From positions 5,978,071 through 6,042,070 of the forward strand of contig CM033118.1 in assembly GCA_019321725.1 (NCBI GenBank): DNA of 64,000 nucleotides. The letters are read 5' to 3'. A model generated the notes under the pieces. That model searched no databases. It was not told the DNA's origin and saw only the letters and a list, made by a program, of their open reading frames with translations. Source of the stretch: Paulownia fortunei (lineage: Eukaryota > Streptophyta > Magnoliopsida > Lamiales > Paulowniaceae). Of the stretch, positions 45,701 through 59,349 are shown piece after piece (the stretch's first letter is position 1; every line of letters starts with the position of its first letter). Position numbers and translations under genes: made by a program.

Positions 45701-48700
45701 TCATTCTGCTGCTGGAACTTTTAACTTCTAAGATAATTGTCCTTTATCAGACCACATCATTCTAGATTGTTCATACTTATTATGAAAGCATGCATACAAT
45801 CAACAGCATATAACTAGCATTCTCATGTGTGTGACAAGAAATCAAATGAAAAAAGAAAAAAGAAAAATTGTGCGATCAAAAACCTACCCAGCAAAAATGG
45901 TTGGACAAGTCAAGAGACGGGGAAGAATGACGTAAATGGGCAGAGTCATGCCACGACAAACATCTCCATCTGCTATCTAACAAGAGAAAGACCCTTTTCA
46001 CAAGAGCACATGAATAGATATCTACACAAGTAATCAAGGAAAAGAGTGAATGCCTGAGTTGTCTGTATCAAAGATGATTCCGTTGCTATCTTTTCTCCAA
46101 TCAAAATTGACTCCACTCGAAGCAAGTAGATGTCAATGGATTGAATAGGAACAGCAGATGCTTCAACAGTTAAGTCACCACCAATAGGATCCAACAGTGA
46201 GCATTGAGTACATATTTTCCCCGTCACGCGGAAACCACCTATTCAGATTAGTCACCATGATTAAGGCTTTCACAATATGTCAAAACTTCTACAAAACCCA
46301 GATGCATCATATTGCTCAATTGACATCTAGAAGAAACAACACATAAGTCATCTGCTTATAGGACATGGTGCTCCAATTCTACTTTATCAAATGAAAAGGA
46401 TAAGCAGAAAAAAGTAGGATCCCATAAGAACAACGGAAGTTGAAGTTCAAATATTCAGATGGATAGATGTATTTCCCAGCACAAAGGACTTTGTAACTTC
46501 TATAGTGTCATATATGCTTGATAAGTGCAACTGAGCTTAAAAAAAAAAGACTGATTTCTGTAGCAGTTGGAATTCTCAAGGATTAAGTGACGTGCACCTT
46601 CTATCAAGGCTCAGGTATTTGCATCAGGAATTTAATACTTGGGCTTGTTCTCAAGAACTTTAACACTTGGAGACATTCCTTTTCCATATTTCTTTCTTAT
46701 TTCCATTCATATTTAGCTGATTACTGAAAACACTATGATTTATGCGTAAACATCTAATAGTTTTGCAGATTCACGAGGCTCCACTGGAAATCTGAGGCTT
46801 GTCAGAGTAATCAAAATATGCATGCATACAAAAATATAACATAGAAGGGTGCTTAAAAAATAAAATGCAAATGTAGGTGACAATCAGAAAAATTAGTCAC
46901 ATCAATTAAGGCCCTCGCACTTCTTAACTAATATTGATCTCTCTCAGAGGAGGCAATTCGTCAAACTTAATCAAAAGATGGTATTAACAGAAGAAGGATG
47001 AAACAGCAGCCAAAGAACAATTTCAAACAGTAGTGCTCCTATGTACAGTAGGGTAGTCGTTTTGCAGAGCCAAAAAAAGAGAAGAAAAGAAAACATACCA
47101 ACAGAGAACTAGTTTCAAGAACACAAAGAAATCTGACAGAATCTAATTAGCGAGAAGAAATGGCAGTTCAAATCATTTAGAACATCCAACAGACATGTCC
47201 ATGTTAACAGGGACTAAAATAAAAGTTATCTATATCAACATGGTCATAGGGAAGTCAGACATGTAACATAAAAATTGAATTGAAAACAGAGGAGAGAAAA
47301 TGACTAAGACCCCTGACCTGATTTCAGTTCAGGAAGTAATGTATGCCTTTGGGTGTCCTGGGTAATATAAAAGATGACCATTTCTGGAGAAACCGGTTTC
47401 TGTGGAAGATTGTCTGAGATGAGTAACAGAAAAAAGAGTCAACACCTTCACATACAGGCAAGCATAGGTTAACGCCATATATACGACGGAATGAACTCAT
47501 ACCTTTTTCACTTTCAACAATGAATTCCATTGTTGCTGACAAAGGTTTCTGTAAGTATCCTCTCACTACATCTACAGTTACCAGATACTATGATGGCATT
47601 TATTAAATTTGAGCGTGTGAATATTTCTCCAACAATAACAGAATGATACTACAACAAAAATCAGGACAAGCACTAGAAAAGAAGTGCACATACAAAGATC
47701 CAGCAATATTACCTGGATGCTGATATTGCCTCCATGGAAGGTTTCATAAAATTTTTCCAGATTCTCTTCTTTCGGATCTTTCAGGATCACAGAAAAGGGT
47801 ATCTATAAGAAGAAAAAATATAAATTAAATATTCCACAAATGAACATTGGAACATTGTGTTTTACCGATATGAATCCATGGAAGCTAGTTAGAAAATGAT
47901 AATCATTACATTAGATTGCTACAAGAAGCTCAAGCTTCTCCTAATGAATACATCCGAGCTCAAAATGCTTCATCTTCTACTGACGATTGATATCTTATGA
48001 AGCCAACACATCAAATAATCCACCAAGCAGTATTACGACACTAATTTTCAGAACTATTTGCCCGCATAACTGTCTTAACTGAGTGGCTGGGGACATTGCA
48101 ATGAATCTCATCTTTTACATGTAGTGCATCTCATTACCATTGATGCCGTGTATGTACAACTTGGTCTAGGCCAACCACGAGCTTGGCCTTGGTAAACAAC
48201 TAAAGTCAGCCATAGTTAGTTGACAAAAGCCTAGAGATAGTGGTCCATTAAATTGGGATTACCATCTCTTTTGGCATACTTATTGCTATCCCACACAATA
48301 ACCTTCTCCACTCACTTAGTAGACTTAGCTTAGCAAGAGAGAGCTCTGACTCACACACCGTTCATGGTCACTATTGATCTATCTCACTAGTACCGCTCGT
48401 ATTGGTATTAGCCAGTATTTGCATCTTAGACAGTAAAAAAGAGCTAATCTGAGATATTATGCGCTATAAATCAGAGAAAACATATTTTGAAAAGTTGAGG
48501 GTAAAGTAGCTTTGTCATCAGATCAGGTATGCCATAGTAATGAAAATGTTGTGGATTGTAGGTTTGCATGGAGATGGGGCCAAGAGGTGGAAGAAGTCTA
48601 AACAAAGGGGAAGAAAGCAGGTAGCAACCATGATTTCCTACTCCATGTCTCCATGCCTCTATCTCTTTAAATCCCAGAGGTCTGACAAGGTGGATTGATG

Positions 48701-51700
48701 GCAGACTGATGGTGCTTCAGGGGGATAAGCACAATGCAGGGCCGCTTCTACTTATCTTTAAAGTCTTGGTTTCTCTTAGTTTCATTTTCATTCCTTCAGA
48801 ACTTTTTATGATCTCCTTTTTGTGCCTAGAGTAATTTGGTCTGTTGTTATATTTTAGAATGAAATTGCTGTCATGATTCTCTTTTGCCACAGGAACTAAG
48901 AAAATTTTGCAAAAAATCTGGTACAGTTTGTAATCAAGTTATTGGTACTGTGTAATGCATACCACAGTAACCAGCAATCTAAGACAATTGCTGGTACAAT
49001 TCAATTACATTGTATACAGAAATTCATTTGTTTTTGTTAGTCATGCAGCATCTTTTGCGGCATAGCCTTGTATATTCTAACCCTACTAATTAGTGTATTG
49101 ATAAATTAGAGGTTGCACCATCCTCCCTCTCTTTACCCTGAAAACATTTGGAGAGTCTGTCATACTTCCACATCAATATTTAGTACTAACAGGGTCAAAT
49201 ATAGTATATGGTCTCTGAAACTTCCTCATAATAAGAACAATAATTGTATCACAAAATCTAGGAATACCGTATGCTCTCCTCTAGTAAACATCCAACACCA
49301 GAAAAGAGTTGCAGGATGAGTAGCAGGTACAAGGGAAAAGCAGCATAATCACATATGATTGTGATCCGATCAACATGGTTGCAATGCATCTCATTAACTT
49401 AAATCAACTACCAAAGTGATAATTTTAGGGCAAAAATGATCCCTATAATATGGGGAGAGCAGTCTTTTACTATTCATTGTACAGTGAAGTCAAACTTGCT
49501 GCTATTGAAGGGCCACAATGCCACAACAGTAGCATGATTTCCTTTTTTATCCTACTATCTATTAATCTATTTTCTTTAAAATTCTACAAGACACAATATA
49601 CCCAAGTCTAAGTACCTTTTATTTTTCAACCAAATTCCACCAAAATTCATTTACAACAACTATGTGGTGAGGCTATTTGGATTACAAATTACACGTGCCA
49701 ACATGAGAGAACAAAACTATGATCTTTGATTGAAGCTATGAAGTTAGTAAAAGTATTATTTGCATTTTAGCACATAGACAAGGAGTTAAAATAGTCGTCT
49801 AAGATACAAGGAACATTTTAACATCATGGATTGGATAAATCTCATTATGAATCTTAAATTCTTTAGTCTTAATACCAAGATTCTTAAATACCCTTGATGG
49901 TGCAAAAATTTTAATTATGAAACCCTCAAAAATATTGAGACTGTGATGTAATGTGTTTGGCTTATAGAAGTTCCTTAGTACTTACTAGTGTTATTTCATA
50001 AGTGTTTATGAACCAAGATAACATGCAAGGTCATAAATTTGCAATAGACCAAAAATTTTGTAATTTGGAATGTCTCATGAATTCGAATATTGTAAAATTT
50101 GAGACTACTTTAGTGTTTCAAAATATTAATGTACTTTTCAAAGATATGGCCAAGATTAGACTTTTGTGACAGCTCTTCTTTTTGTTTTCTTTTTCCTTCG
50201 GAAATTCTCTTTTACCATTTCCCTATAATTCAAAATTTTGACTTTATAGAACTGTGAGGCATAGTCTGTTAATCTTATTTAAGAGCATTAAGTAAGTAAT
50301 TTACTTTCAGTCAAAATTTATAAAAATGAAAAAAAAAAAAAAAACAGAGAATAAAAGTCTGAGGTTAACACTTAACACCCATACAAAACCACACCAGTCA
50401 TCACATTCTCAGAACAAAAAGAACACAGAAGCAAGATGAGATTTCTTTTTCCCACTTTGGCTAAACCTAAGTTCCTCATGGTTAAACAGACATCCTTCTC
50501 TATCGATTCACTATAGCTGAAACTACTTCCCTCATAGTTATATTGACATCCTTCTATATCGATTCACTATAGCTGAAACTACTCAAGGCAGTAACAGGAG
50601 AAAATTCTTCCATTGTTTAAATATGATTGACAAGAGCACATTTATAATATGTTACAGACGATCCTGGAGCAGAAGATACAGCTGACACCTATGGTGGGCT
50701 ATCATGTGCACATTTAAATAGAACTTTCAAGCCCAAACAAAATCAAATCTAAAGTTATACGGCCAGGCATCATACCTCAGTCAGACCTGATCTAATCTTT
50801 CCAGATGATCGGATATCAACAACCTTCTTCCTGCTCATGCATCATCAAAATCAATTGCTTAAAGCATATGGCAAAAGCAAATAATAAAAGGTGAACAATT
50901 AAGTGAACCACATTTGTCAGCTTACGTTTAAGAAAAGTTTCTTTCATTGTTCTGTGGCCATGAAAGTCTAACAAAAACTCTTTGAAAATCCAAAACTAAG
51001 GCAAAATGCTGGTGTCAAGTGCACTAAACATCAATGTCCAAAGCATGTAACATTAAACCTTCTGATTATTTAACATTTAACTTTTACAACTAAGTGGAAG
51101 CCAGAAAAATGAAGCAAAACTGCTGCAACTAAATAACAATAAATCAAGATTTTGGGTTGTTAATTAAATTGCAACTTACTCTACAAATAAGTAAAATAAT
51201 AAATAATAAATCCCACAGAATAACAGCTAGACAGTAGCTTTAAGAGCATTTCAAACATATGAGCAGAGGAGGCTCACACAATTGGAATTGGCCTAATAAC
51301 ACCATACAAAGACTCGACAACTCCAGCTGATCCGCCACGAACCTAAAATTTCAGGGATATAAATCCTTAAGAAAGCCAATTTATTTGATAATTTAGAAAC
51401 AATAAGACAGTAAAAATAATAACAAAGAGCTAAAATTAATAACATTTAAGGGAAAGAGAAAAACAAGGAAAAAGAAAAAGAACCTGCAAATTGACAGCGC
51501 CATTAACAGTGAGGCGAATCGATTGGTAGGAAATTGCAGAATTTAGCCTCATAATTACCTTGCCTTCTAGGGGTTCCTTCATTTTTCAACAATTACTCAG
51601 TTCACAAAAAAAATCAATTAAAAATCAAACATAACGATGATTTGTCAGTATAAACATGTTCATACACATACAGATATATAAAAACATTATAGAGAGAGAG

Positions 51701-51760
51701 AGAGCTCACATCGGGGCGATAGATACGGTTGAATCGAGAGAGTTTGATCTCTATTGACAT
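42771..51760 (-). CDS. VPS26C: VPS26C / DSCR3 homolog, retromer-like arrestin-fold subunit
   Basis: The product is a Vps26-family cargo-recycling protein (Down syndrome critical region 3 homolog) acting in endosomal sorting. Eleven exons join in frame: 51760-51710, 51576-51484, 51342-51278, 50830-50776, 47802-47713, 47587-47503, 47413-47318, 46238-46054, 45976-45888, 43016-42917, 42797-42771. Landmarks are MSIEIKLSRFNRIYRPD, VRGGSAGVVESLYGVI, ENLEKFYETFHGGNI, GYLQKPLSATMEFIVE, VIFYITQDTQRH, QCSLLDPIGGDLTVEA, SIDIYLLRVESI and IADGDVCRGMTLPIYV, about 311 residues. Ten introns follow GT-AG except intron 8 (46053-45977), which starts with GC. The last exon has a GT repeat expansion that replaces the expected PLELVRT-type end (still readable in another frame to a stop at 42751) with MESVCH. 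Introns 4 and 9 are about 2.9 kb each. Confidence 0.95.
43985..44370. repeat. Intronic minisatellite, about 3 units of 130-137 bp
   Basis: The unit contains AAACTCAAAACTGATATTCA, GAATCCTCAAA-GATTGAATG and a C-rich GTGCCCCTCCCCC tract. The GAATGTG marker recurs at 44094, 44231 and 44361. The array lies in intron 9 of VPS26C. Confidence 0.9.
46048..46054 (-). other. GC splice donor of VPS26C intron 8
   Basis: The exon ends ATACAGACAACTCAG and the intron begins GCATTC. The intron is 77 bp and ends TTGTTAG before ATAGCAGATGGAGATG. Only this junction keeps the conserved SSLIQTTQ-IADGDVCR reading in frame; the nearest GT (TT|GTGTAG) would create a stop. Confidence 0.8.
50488..50586. repeat. Short tandem duplication in VPS26C intron 4
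   Basis: ACATCCTTCTMTATCGATTC followed by ACTATAGCTGAAACTACT occurs twice, 57 bp apart. The copies are nearly identical, which indicates a recent local duplication. Confidence 0.85.
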
Positions 51761-53534
51761 GACTATGACTGGTATCTGCTATCCTCAGTTTCCTCACTAT
51801 GACTGTTCGACAATTGTGATGTTATTTTTGTGTTATGCATACCATTATTATTGGTATAGATAGATACATGCAAGAAATGCACTCTCTCAATCCCAATATT
51901 ATGGTATCATTCGACTGATGGTGATTAAAAAGTTAAAAATTACATGTAATTTTATATTATTCTCTTCACAGTAATGATTTAAATGCTAATATTATTAATT
52001 CAATTTAAATAAAAATACGTATTTTAAGTTATAAACAAAGAATTTATAAAAAAAATAAAGAAGAAATATAGGGGAAGTTAAACTAATATTCGAGCACTAG
52101 ATTTTTTTTTTCTTTTTTGGAGTGTTATCAAAAAAAGATTTATAACTCGTTGGATGTGTGAACTATAATTTTGTGAAGTGAATACCGACAACATGATTTA
52201 TAATTCAATAATTCATAACTTCACTAAAACAATATATAAGTAAAATAATATTTTTCGTTTCATTTCTATAAATCAATAACTCAAGTAGAAAAAAAATATT
52301 TGTAAATAAAAATTTAAAATTTTACTAATATATTAAATTATTTTGACAAGTGACCATCACATCAAAGGAAAAATTAATGATTCAGATTTATTTCTTGAAT
52401 TTAAAGGTTTTTAGATTGGCAAAATTCAAGACGAGCAAGGAGTAAGAATTTGATTCCAAGTGTGTACAAGTAAATTAAAACTATATGACTGTTGGTTCAT
52501 TGGGGAAACTTATTTTTGTTGCCGCCGGGAAGACAAAGTATTAGAAGAGCACAAGAAATTATGCTGACACAAAGTCAGCCGACAAGGTGATTCTAATACC
52601 ATTTGTCGCCCATACGACATCAAACTGCAGACGAGACATGCCATTCCGATGATCACAAGAGCAACATGAAATTGACCAAATCAATTTCTAAAAGACTCGA
52701 GCAACATAAGTCCTTTAACGAATACTTGTGGGGAGATTCTTTCTTCTACCCTTACCTGTGGGACAATGTTCCACATATCCTCCCCCAAACTTTCATCAAA
52801 ATGGGCTACCAAGAGAAGATCCATGGTGGGAAATGTTAACATATAAATATTTGTTCCGCAGCTTCTGAAAGTTAAGAGCTCATCTTCTTTTATTTTCAAA
52901 TTTATTTTTATATTTTCAGCAATTTTAGAGTTGAAAATACTTTTCTTAGATTTTTGTATAAAAATGAAAATATATTTGGATTAGCTATATTTTTATGTGT
53001 AGGTATAGAAATAAAAATATATTTATTTTATGATATTTTTTGAATTAAAGAATATATTATGTAAGTAAGTTTGAAAATAAAATTAGGTAATACATAAAAA
53101 GACGTAAAATATTATTAAATCTAAAAATAAATTTTAAAAATAAAAATAAATAATATTTCTGATGCAAATAAAATAAATGCATTTTCTTATTTTCAAAAAA
53201 TTAAAAATTAAAAATTAAAAACCTCTTCTTAAAAATAACACAAACGGGATCTAAAATTGCAACATCACAAGTTTTAAAGCATGATTGTGAAGGCGGGGAA
53301 AGAAGGGACTGTAGAGTTTGAGATGTTGAGCCACATAAAAGTGAACATATAGTGAACAACCCATAATCTATAAATTCAGAACCATTCCATATAATTTACA
53401 GAGGCAAGTAAAGCAATAATTCGCCGACTATTGTGCCACAACACAACCCATACACAAGCTACATTTATGTACAAGATATTGCAACGTTCTAAAGTCTATC
53501 AAACCATCAGAAAAATTATTGATAGGATGCATGG
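51761..53534. other. Intergenic region between POT1 (3') and VPS26C (5')
   Basis: This 1.8 kb separates two - strand genes. It should hold the VPS26C promoter (near 51,800-52,000) and the POT1 3' end. A GA run (51690-51704) lies in VPS26C intron 1, just inside the gene. Frames at 52603-52839 (+) and 52899-52681 (-) overlap each other and match no family known to me. Confidence 0.5.
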
Positions 53535-56500
53535 TCAGCCAACAAATGTAGTGGCAAAGATTCGATAATTCCTACTCCCCCAAATATCACTTCGGTCAAT
53601 ATAATAAGATTTCAAGCAACATTGTATCCATGGTGGGTTTCTGGAAACATTCTGTCTGTCTTCATCAGCAACTCCAAGCAACATGTTCCGCTTCTTTGTC
53701 AGCACATCATCAGAGTGATAATTCCCAAAAAAATTCGTCTGTGTTCCAAAATAATGCATGACATGTTAGTACAACATATTTCTATGTATATCTTTTCGTT
53801 GCTTAAGCTTTTGGCGGATCTTCTCGGCAAAAAGTAAAAAGCTTGGCATATCAAGGACTTCAAATTGATATTTAAGCAATGAGTGTTAAAATCAGAAAAG
53901 AAATATAAGTTCATCAATAAGGTAGAATGAAACCAATATTAATGAAAGGAAACAATTTGACATAAAAAGATAGAAGTCTTTACCCCATCCTCTGCATAAA
54001 TAAAAGCACGGATTCTTGCAGTGGGATCCTCCAAAGTCAACCTCACTCTGTAAATACCATTAGGAGAGCGGAAGTCCTCAGCCCTCCATGGGAATATTGC
54101 AACAACCCGAACTACACACTTAAATTTGCCTGTCACCTGCAATGCACAGACTCACAAATTGGAAGTGACATCAAGTTATCTGAACACATGATTCAAGACA
54201 ATTTGTGTTGCATACAGGCATATCCCCAGTGTTACTCATTGATAACAAATGTATCATAGATCCAAATTTCTTTGGGATCATTTGAATTGTAAGGCTGAAA
54301 TTTAAAGTTGCATTTAGATAAAACTTTTGACAAACTTGGTATACATTCAGGGGATTGTGTCATATTTTCATTTCCCTTGGAATCAGAAAAGGCCAAACAG
54401 ATAATTATGAATATGCCTTAGATAATATAGCAAAACTTCCGTAGAGCCTTAGTCTTAAAATACAAAATAAGTAAAACCCACTTAAAGGCTAAAAATGACC
54501 AGTCAAGGACACATTTAAATCTTAAAAATGACCAATCAAGGACACATTTAAATCTTCTTTGAGAGAAGGGGATAGAAGTAACACGAAAAGGGGATAGAAG
54601 TTACAGGAAAAGGGGATAGAAGAATCACAAGATGCACATCAGTCAGCAAGTAATCCTCCTCAAAAGACAGGTAGTTTAAGCAGGAGAAAGTGCTTCATAG
54701 TAAAGGAATCCCAAGAAACCATTTGGAATAACAGTAAACAAGGCAATTAAACCCTAGAAAAGCCATAAATTCAAGAGCTTTTATCTTTCAGAGTCAATAA
54801 AGAGGTGTACTCCATATGCAAAGGTCCAAGGAATACTTAATATGTTAAATCAATGTTCCTGTACAGATATCTATTCATACATGTTATGAGAGAGGTGCAC
54901 TGTCTTGTAACAGATAGGTACAGAGATTGAATGAGATAGGTACCTCTGGATGTGTGAGGATATTCATCAAAGTTACAAAGGGCACATCAGGATGATTGGT
55001 CTCTGAAATTCAAAAAATAAAAGGGCAAAATATATAATGTGTTATCATCATTGAAAACTCAAAATACAAAGTCATCCTATCTCTATCGCAATGAAACCTG
55101 TTATGTGAGAAGGCCAAGGAAAACTTGTGAAGGGCATCCTTCCCCATTTGGATGGGACGCGGTCGTTATAAGACCTGAAGCACAAAGATCATCAGTAAAT
55201 TATTAAACAAACAAAGATATCACATTAGATGTTTTGCTCGTCATACAACCTGAGTCACTGATTATTGGTAAATCATCAAACAAACAAAGATATCAGTTTA
55301 CATGTTTTGCTAGTTCTACAACCAGAGTAAATTATCAAACAAACAAAATCACATTATATATTTATAGACCAAAATAAATTAACTTTGAGTAGCAATGACC
55401 TTTGGCGTTCTATTACAGAGTCATCATCATCAGGCAAATAGCAAAGCTTAGAGAAGGGCATCAGCACAGCACGCCACAATGCAGCACGAACTTCACATTT
55501 TACGTTGACAAATTTCACCCATCTATTTGTTTTTAAAAACTTAATGCCAAGCTTCTCGTTGCCTTGATCAACAATCATCCTCAAGACAGTTCCAACAGAT
55601 GGAAAGGTGCATAAAGTGTCTCTTGATAAAGGAGAGGGTTCCAACTGTAAAGGAAGTGGGTTTTCCATCTCATCTTCTAGTCTGAAATAGTCGATCACAA
55701 GAACACAGGATGTTAAATCAAGATTAGGTTCTAAATATGTAAAATGCAGATGTTCAAGTGGCCAGGTTATTTGGGTAACGGATCGATATATTAAAAGAAA
55801 CAGCAGAAACAACCAAAAAAGTTATTCAATATTGAATAAATCATCAAGTCAATCAGAAAAAGTTGGGAGTCCTGTTGGATGTCAATGGCCACTAGAGGAA
55901 GAATACCATATTCTCTCTTCTAGAATATCAAATAACCCTAAAAGACAATGTGATCTGACCATAAGTCTCATCTTTCTTGTTGGTAATATATAGTTTTCCC
56001 ACAAAGTGTCAAGTAACTTAGTCATTTATAGCTGAAAAAACATCAATTTTACTATTATTAGTCTCGTCAAAGCCACAAATGTCGCCTCCACCAGAACCAG
56101 GATCATAAGCTGTAAACTGATAAACAGAACTACAAAGAGATTCGGTTTATTTTCCTTAAGTTCAACCCATTGCCTGCCAAAACACACATAGCTATGTCCA
56201 AAGCAATTGGCCACTACAAATCTTCCACATATAATAAACTTAAGCGCACTCTGAGGCAAATTAGTTCAAAGAGCAAAATACGAAGCCTTATTTTTTCCAC
56301 TTAAAATGGTTCAATAGTTTTGACAAGGATAAGAAAAGAGTACTAAAAAAGTTATATGGATACCCCATAAGGCCATTGGAAGGTAGAAGTTAAGCAAGCT
56401 TGGCTAAACTAGTTTATGAGATGAGTTTTACAATAAACTAATTCAAAGATAATTTTTTAGTTTGATAAAATCTCGTGAATCGATTTCTATATAAACCATA

Positions 56501-59327
56501 TATGATATGCATAGATTATCTATAGTGCAATAGAAACATATGACTGTAAGGGGATAAAAGCACTAACAGAGGTCTTTTGTTTCAAAGGGAAGGAAAAAAA
56601 GATTACCTGAATTAGTGTGCTTCTTGATATAAAGTACCTCCTACAGGGAATGCATATGGATAAGCCAAATTGAGCATAGAGTTTTACGAAGATTTGCTAT
56701 CTTGGTCAGCTGGTAGTTAGCACACTAGGTTCCTTGATATTCCCAACCCGCAAGGCAAAGGTAGTTCCCAATTGGACCAGTTGTGGGGACGTGAACTAAC
56801 CAAAATTATGCATATTAAAATTTGTTTATTTTTCCAACCAAGATTACTAACTGAATAACCAAATTGGACATTGCATTGAAGCAAATTTATTCAAATGAAT
56901 GACCCAAGTGAAGACTAACAAGTTTATCATATCAGGAAACACCCACTAAATTATCTTACAAATACACCAAATACCTTTTACAGCAGATCAAAATTATTCA
57001 GCTTAAGGTACCATTGTTTACATTAGGTTATACAAACTGCAATAACATAAGATTTGGCAGATGTACTTAGGCATTGCAAAACTAATCTAATGCCTATACT
57101 TTACACCAACATGATCCACACTCAAAATTCATTCTTCTGGCCACCTGTACCCATGTCCCACAGCAGAGGCACAATTAACTCAAAACCAGCACACAGTTGA
57201 TAGATTTTCTTAAATTAGTTCAATCAACCTTTCAAACCGGATTATAGATTAGCAACCAAGTGCCATAAGAAAATGCAAAGAGAGTTGAGACGCCAAAAAA
57301 AGAGTTCCATCCAACATTTTTTAAGTAATCAACTACACATGAGAGGATCAAATGAAAATAATTTCTAACTTATAAAACTAATCAGAGAATGTAAACAACC
57401 TATTTGTGTCTAAAAATGATTATTAAAACTATTGATTATGATTACTATGACAAAATAACATCTAAAACTAATCAGAGAATGGAGGCATAGTCAAAGAATG
57501 ATAGTTAACACTACTGATAATAAGTAGCAAGACAAGTCCTGAAGTCCAGGACAAATTACAAGGTTTTAATCTGTCTCATAGTATATGATCCAGTCTTTCC
57601 AGTTGTCCTGCTAAGACAATATATGTCTCCATAGCTATCAGTGCTTACATTTGACCCATTTCATGCAATAAGGTGAATTTCAGTAACTAATAGTAAGAGC
57701 AGATAGAAAGGGAAGGGTAGCAAAGTAATAACTAAGACCATGGAGTTATACATATGGAGTAATAGCATTATGACTTATCCTCAATGTGACAAGCAGATTC
57801 GTTAATAACTAAGACCATGTTAAAGGTGAACACCGAAATACATAAAAGTAAAACATAAAGCTGGTGGTGCTGATCCCACATATCAAATGTCTACATGCAT
57901 TATCTACCTTGCTGAATGTATAGGTGCAGAGCCTATTGAACCAAAGGGGGTGGGAGGAAAAACCAATCAGCCGCTAATGAAGTATAAGTAAACAGAAATA
58001 CTAACTTGGCTTCAACAGAAGCGGGTGGTGTGTCTGTTCCATCCCAAACAAAGAACATCCACTCATCCTCGTTGACTTCACAAACTTGCAAAATCTAGCA
58101 GTGGGGCCAAAAAAACAAAAAAAGGGAGGACATGATATCACCACTTTTTCCTTGAGAAATACTGATTTACTAGTTAGGTCCATTAAAAAGTGACGAACAA
58201 CCTCCAACTCTTTAAATGCATCAGAAGTCAGTTCTGCATAATTCTGAATTACCTTGCAAAGCAGATTGAGCCGTTCCCCTTCCTTGATCTCTCTCAATGA
58301 CAGCGACTCATTCAAGCCTATCAAGCAAATAAATACACATACGAAATCCAGAAAAAGCTATGTTCTTAAGGTCAAGTCCAATGTTCACGATGTTTCACTC
58401 TGAGAAGATGCTAAAAGGAAAATTGCACACAAAGATATAACTATAAGTCAGCTAATAAGGAATTCCAACTTGTGGGGAACATGTATTTTTCACCAGAAAA
58501 TTATTAAAACTAGCCTAAAAGGATAACATAGTTCATATGCAACAATTTGAAAACCTTAAAATGGTGTATTGAATGTTTAGATTAATACGACTGCAAACAC
58601 CTAGTCACCTACCTTCAATTTTGTGCTGGATGGACCATTTCCTTAACGCCATTAAGAACTTCTTGTCCTGATCTCTAGGTTTATATCTCGATGAAATTTG
58701 ATAAGGCACAAGTTCCTTACTACTATAATCTCTCCCTTCAAATAAAGCGAAAGATGAAAATTTCTTGTTAAACAAAGCATAAAGCTCCGAACCCCTAGTT
58801 TTCACCTGTACAAAACAATAAATAAATAAACAGATAATCAATACAACCAATTCCCCCCAAACACTGAAAAAATTAAACTTCAGCCCCAAGAAAAACTTCC
58901 ACCTACAGGCAAAAAAAGAAAAATAAAGGACAAGAAATTCATTTACCACAACATGAGAAACCAGAACTATATCTCCAACACTCTCAACATAAGGGAGCTT
59001 CTCCATAGTTTCAGCAAAAAAATTTATGTAAATCCCAAGGCTCGGCCGCGATTCATCAATGATCCTTACTGAGCAAAAAAAATCTTGAAAACAACCCAAA
59101 AAACCACAAAAATGAAACCATTTCAGATGGATGTTTTTTAAGGAAACACGACATCTTCTTCCTGCCAAAAAAAAAAGCCGGAAAAAAATGGAAAAGGGGC
59201 AAGTACCTGTTCCTTTGGTATTTTTGGGAAGACTAGTCTCGACGACAACGCCGATAAGATTGACTCGCTGATTAACGGATGCCATTGCGTCCACTATTTG
59301 CATAAACTTATAATCATCGAGTCTCAT
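53535..59327 (-). CDS. POT1: POT1, protection of telomeres protein
   Basis: This is a nuclear telomere single-strand binding / telomerase-associated OB-fold protein. Ten exons join in frame to 459 residues, close to the length of other plant POT1 proteins: 59327-59207, 59083-58947, 58805-58613, 58317-58253, 58094-58006, 55681-55400, 55174-55098, 55002-54944, 54136-53984, 53738-53535. All introns are GT-AG. The N-terminal OB fold contains VNLIGVVVETSLPK, SVRIIDESRPS, NFFAETMEKLPYVESVGDI and FSSFALFEGRD. The second contains EDEWMFFVWDGTDTPPAS and ENPLPLQLEPSPLSRDTLC. The conserved C-terminal block runs VTGKFKCVVRVVAIFPW to RNPPWIQCCLKSYY and ends YRIFATTFVG. The ATG at 59327 (MRLDDYK) is chosen because the frame upstream has no ATG. 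Exon 5 uses the donor AA|GTTAGT, which restores AKLEDEMENP. No disabling change is seen. Confidence 0.95.
54490..54620. repeat. Short tandem repeats in POT1 intron 8
   Basis: TCAAGGACACATTTAAATCT occurs twice and AAAGGGGATAGAAG-like units about three times in succession. This is simple intronic duplication. Confidence 0.8.
55190..55350. repeat. About 70-bp tandem repeats in POT1 intron 6
   Basis: TAAATYATYAAACAAACAAA followed by GATATCA...ATGTTTTGCT and TACAACC recurs two to three times with decay. It lies inside the 225-bp intron 6, just before exon 6, so repeat-length changes there would alter intron size. Confidence 0.75.
55682..58005. other. Large intron 5 of POT1
   Basis: A 2.3-kb intron without recognisable coding sequence or transposon ends. 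Two GAACACCGAAATA/AAGACCATG-like phrases repeat near 57,735 and 57,810. Nothing else stands out. Confidence 0.6.
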
Positions 59328-59341
59328 TTTCAAGAAAATCG

Positions 59342-59349
59342 AAACCCTA
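59342..59349. promoter_or_regulatory. Telo-box in the POT1 leader
   Basis: AAACCCTA, the plant telo-box (one and a bit telomere repeats), lies 15 bp before the POT1 start codon, probably in the 5' untranslated region. In plants this element is enriched near starts of housekeeping, translation and cell-cycle genes and is bound by telomere-repeat-binding (TRB-type) proteins. Its role here is inference. Confidence 0.6.

Noticed and set aside
46048..46150. Longer exon 8 of VPS26C reading on through AFTLFLDYL
   Set aside because: This is retained intron. It departs from the conserved family sequence at QTTQ, and splicing from the next GT would create a stop.
52603..52899. Overlapping + and - frames (78 and 72 codons) between POT1 and VPS26C
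   Set aside because: Neither resembles a known protein and both look composition-driven. There is no splice or promoter context.
58001..58006. Donor AAGTTA|GTATTT for POT1 exon 5
   Set aside because: It would leave exon 6 out of frame. The donor AA|GTTAGT restores AKLEDEMENP with exon 6.
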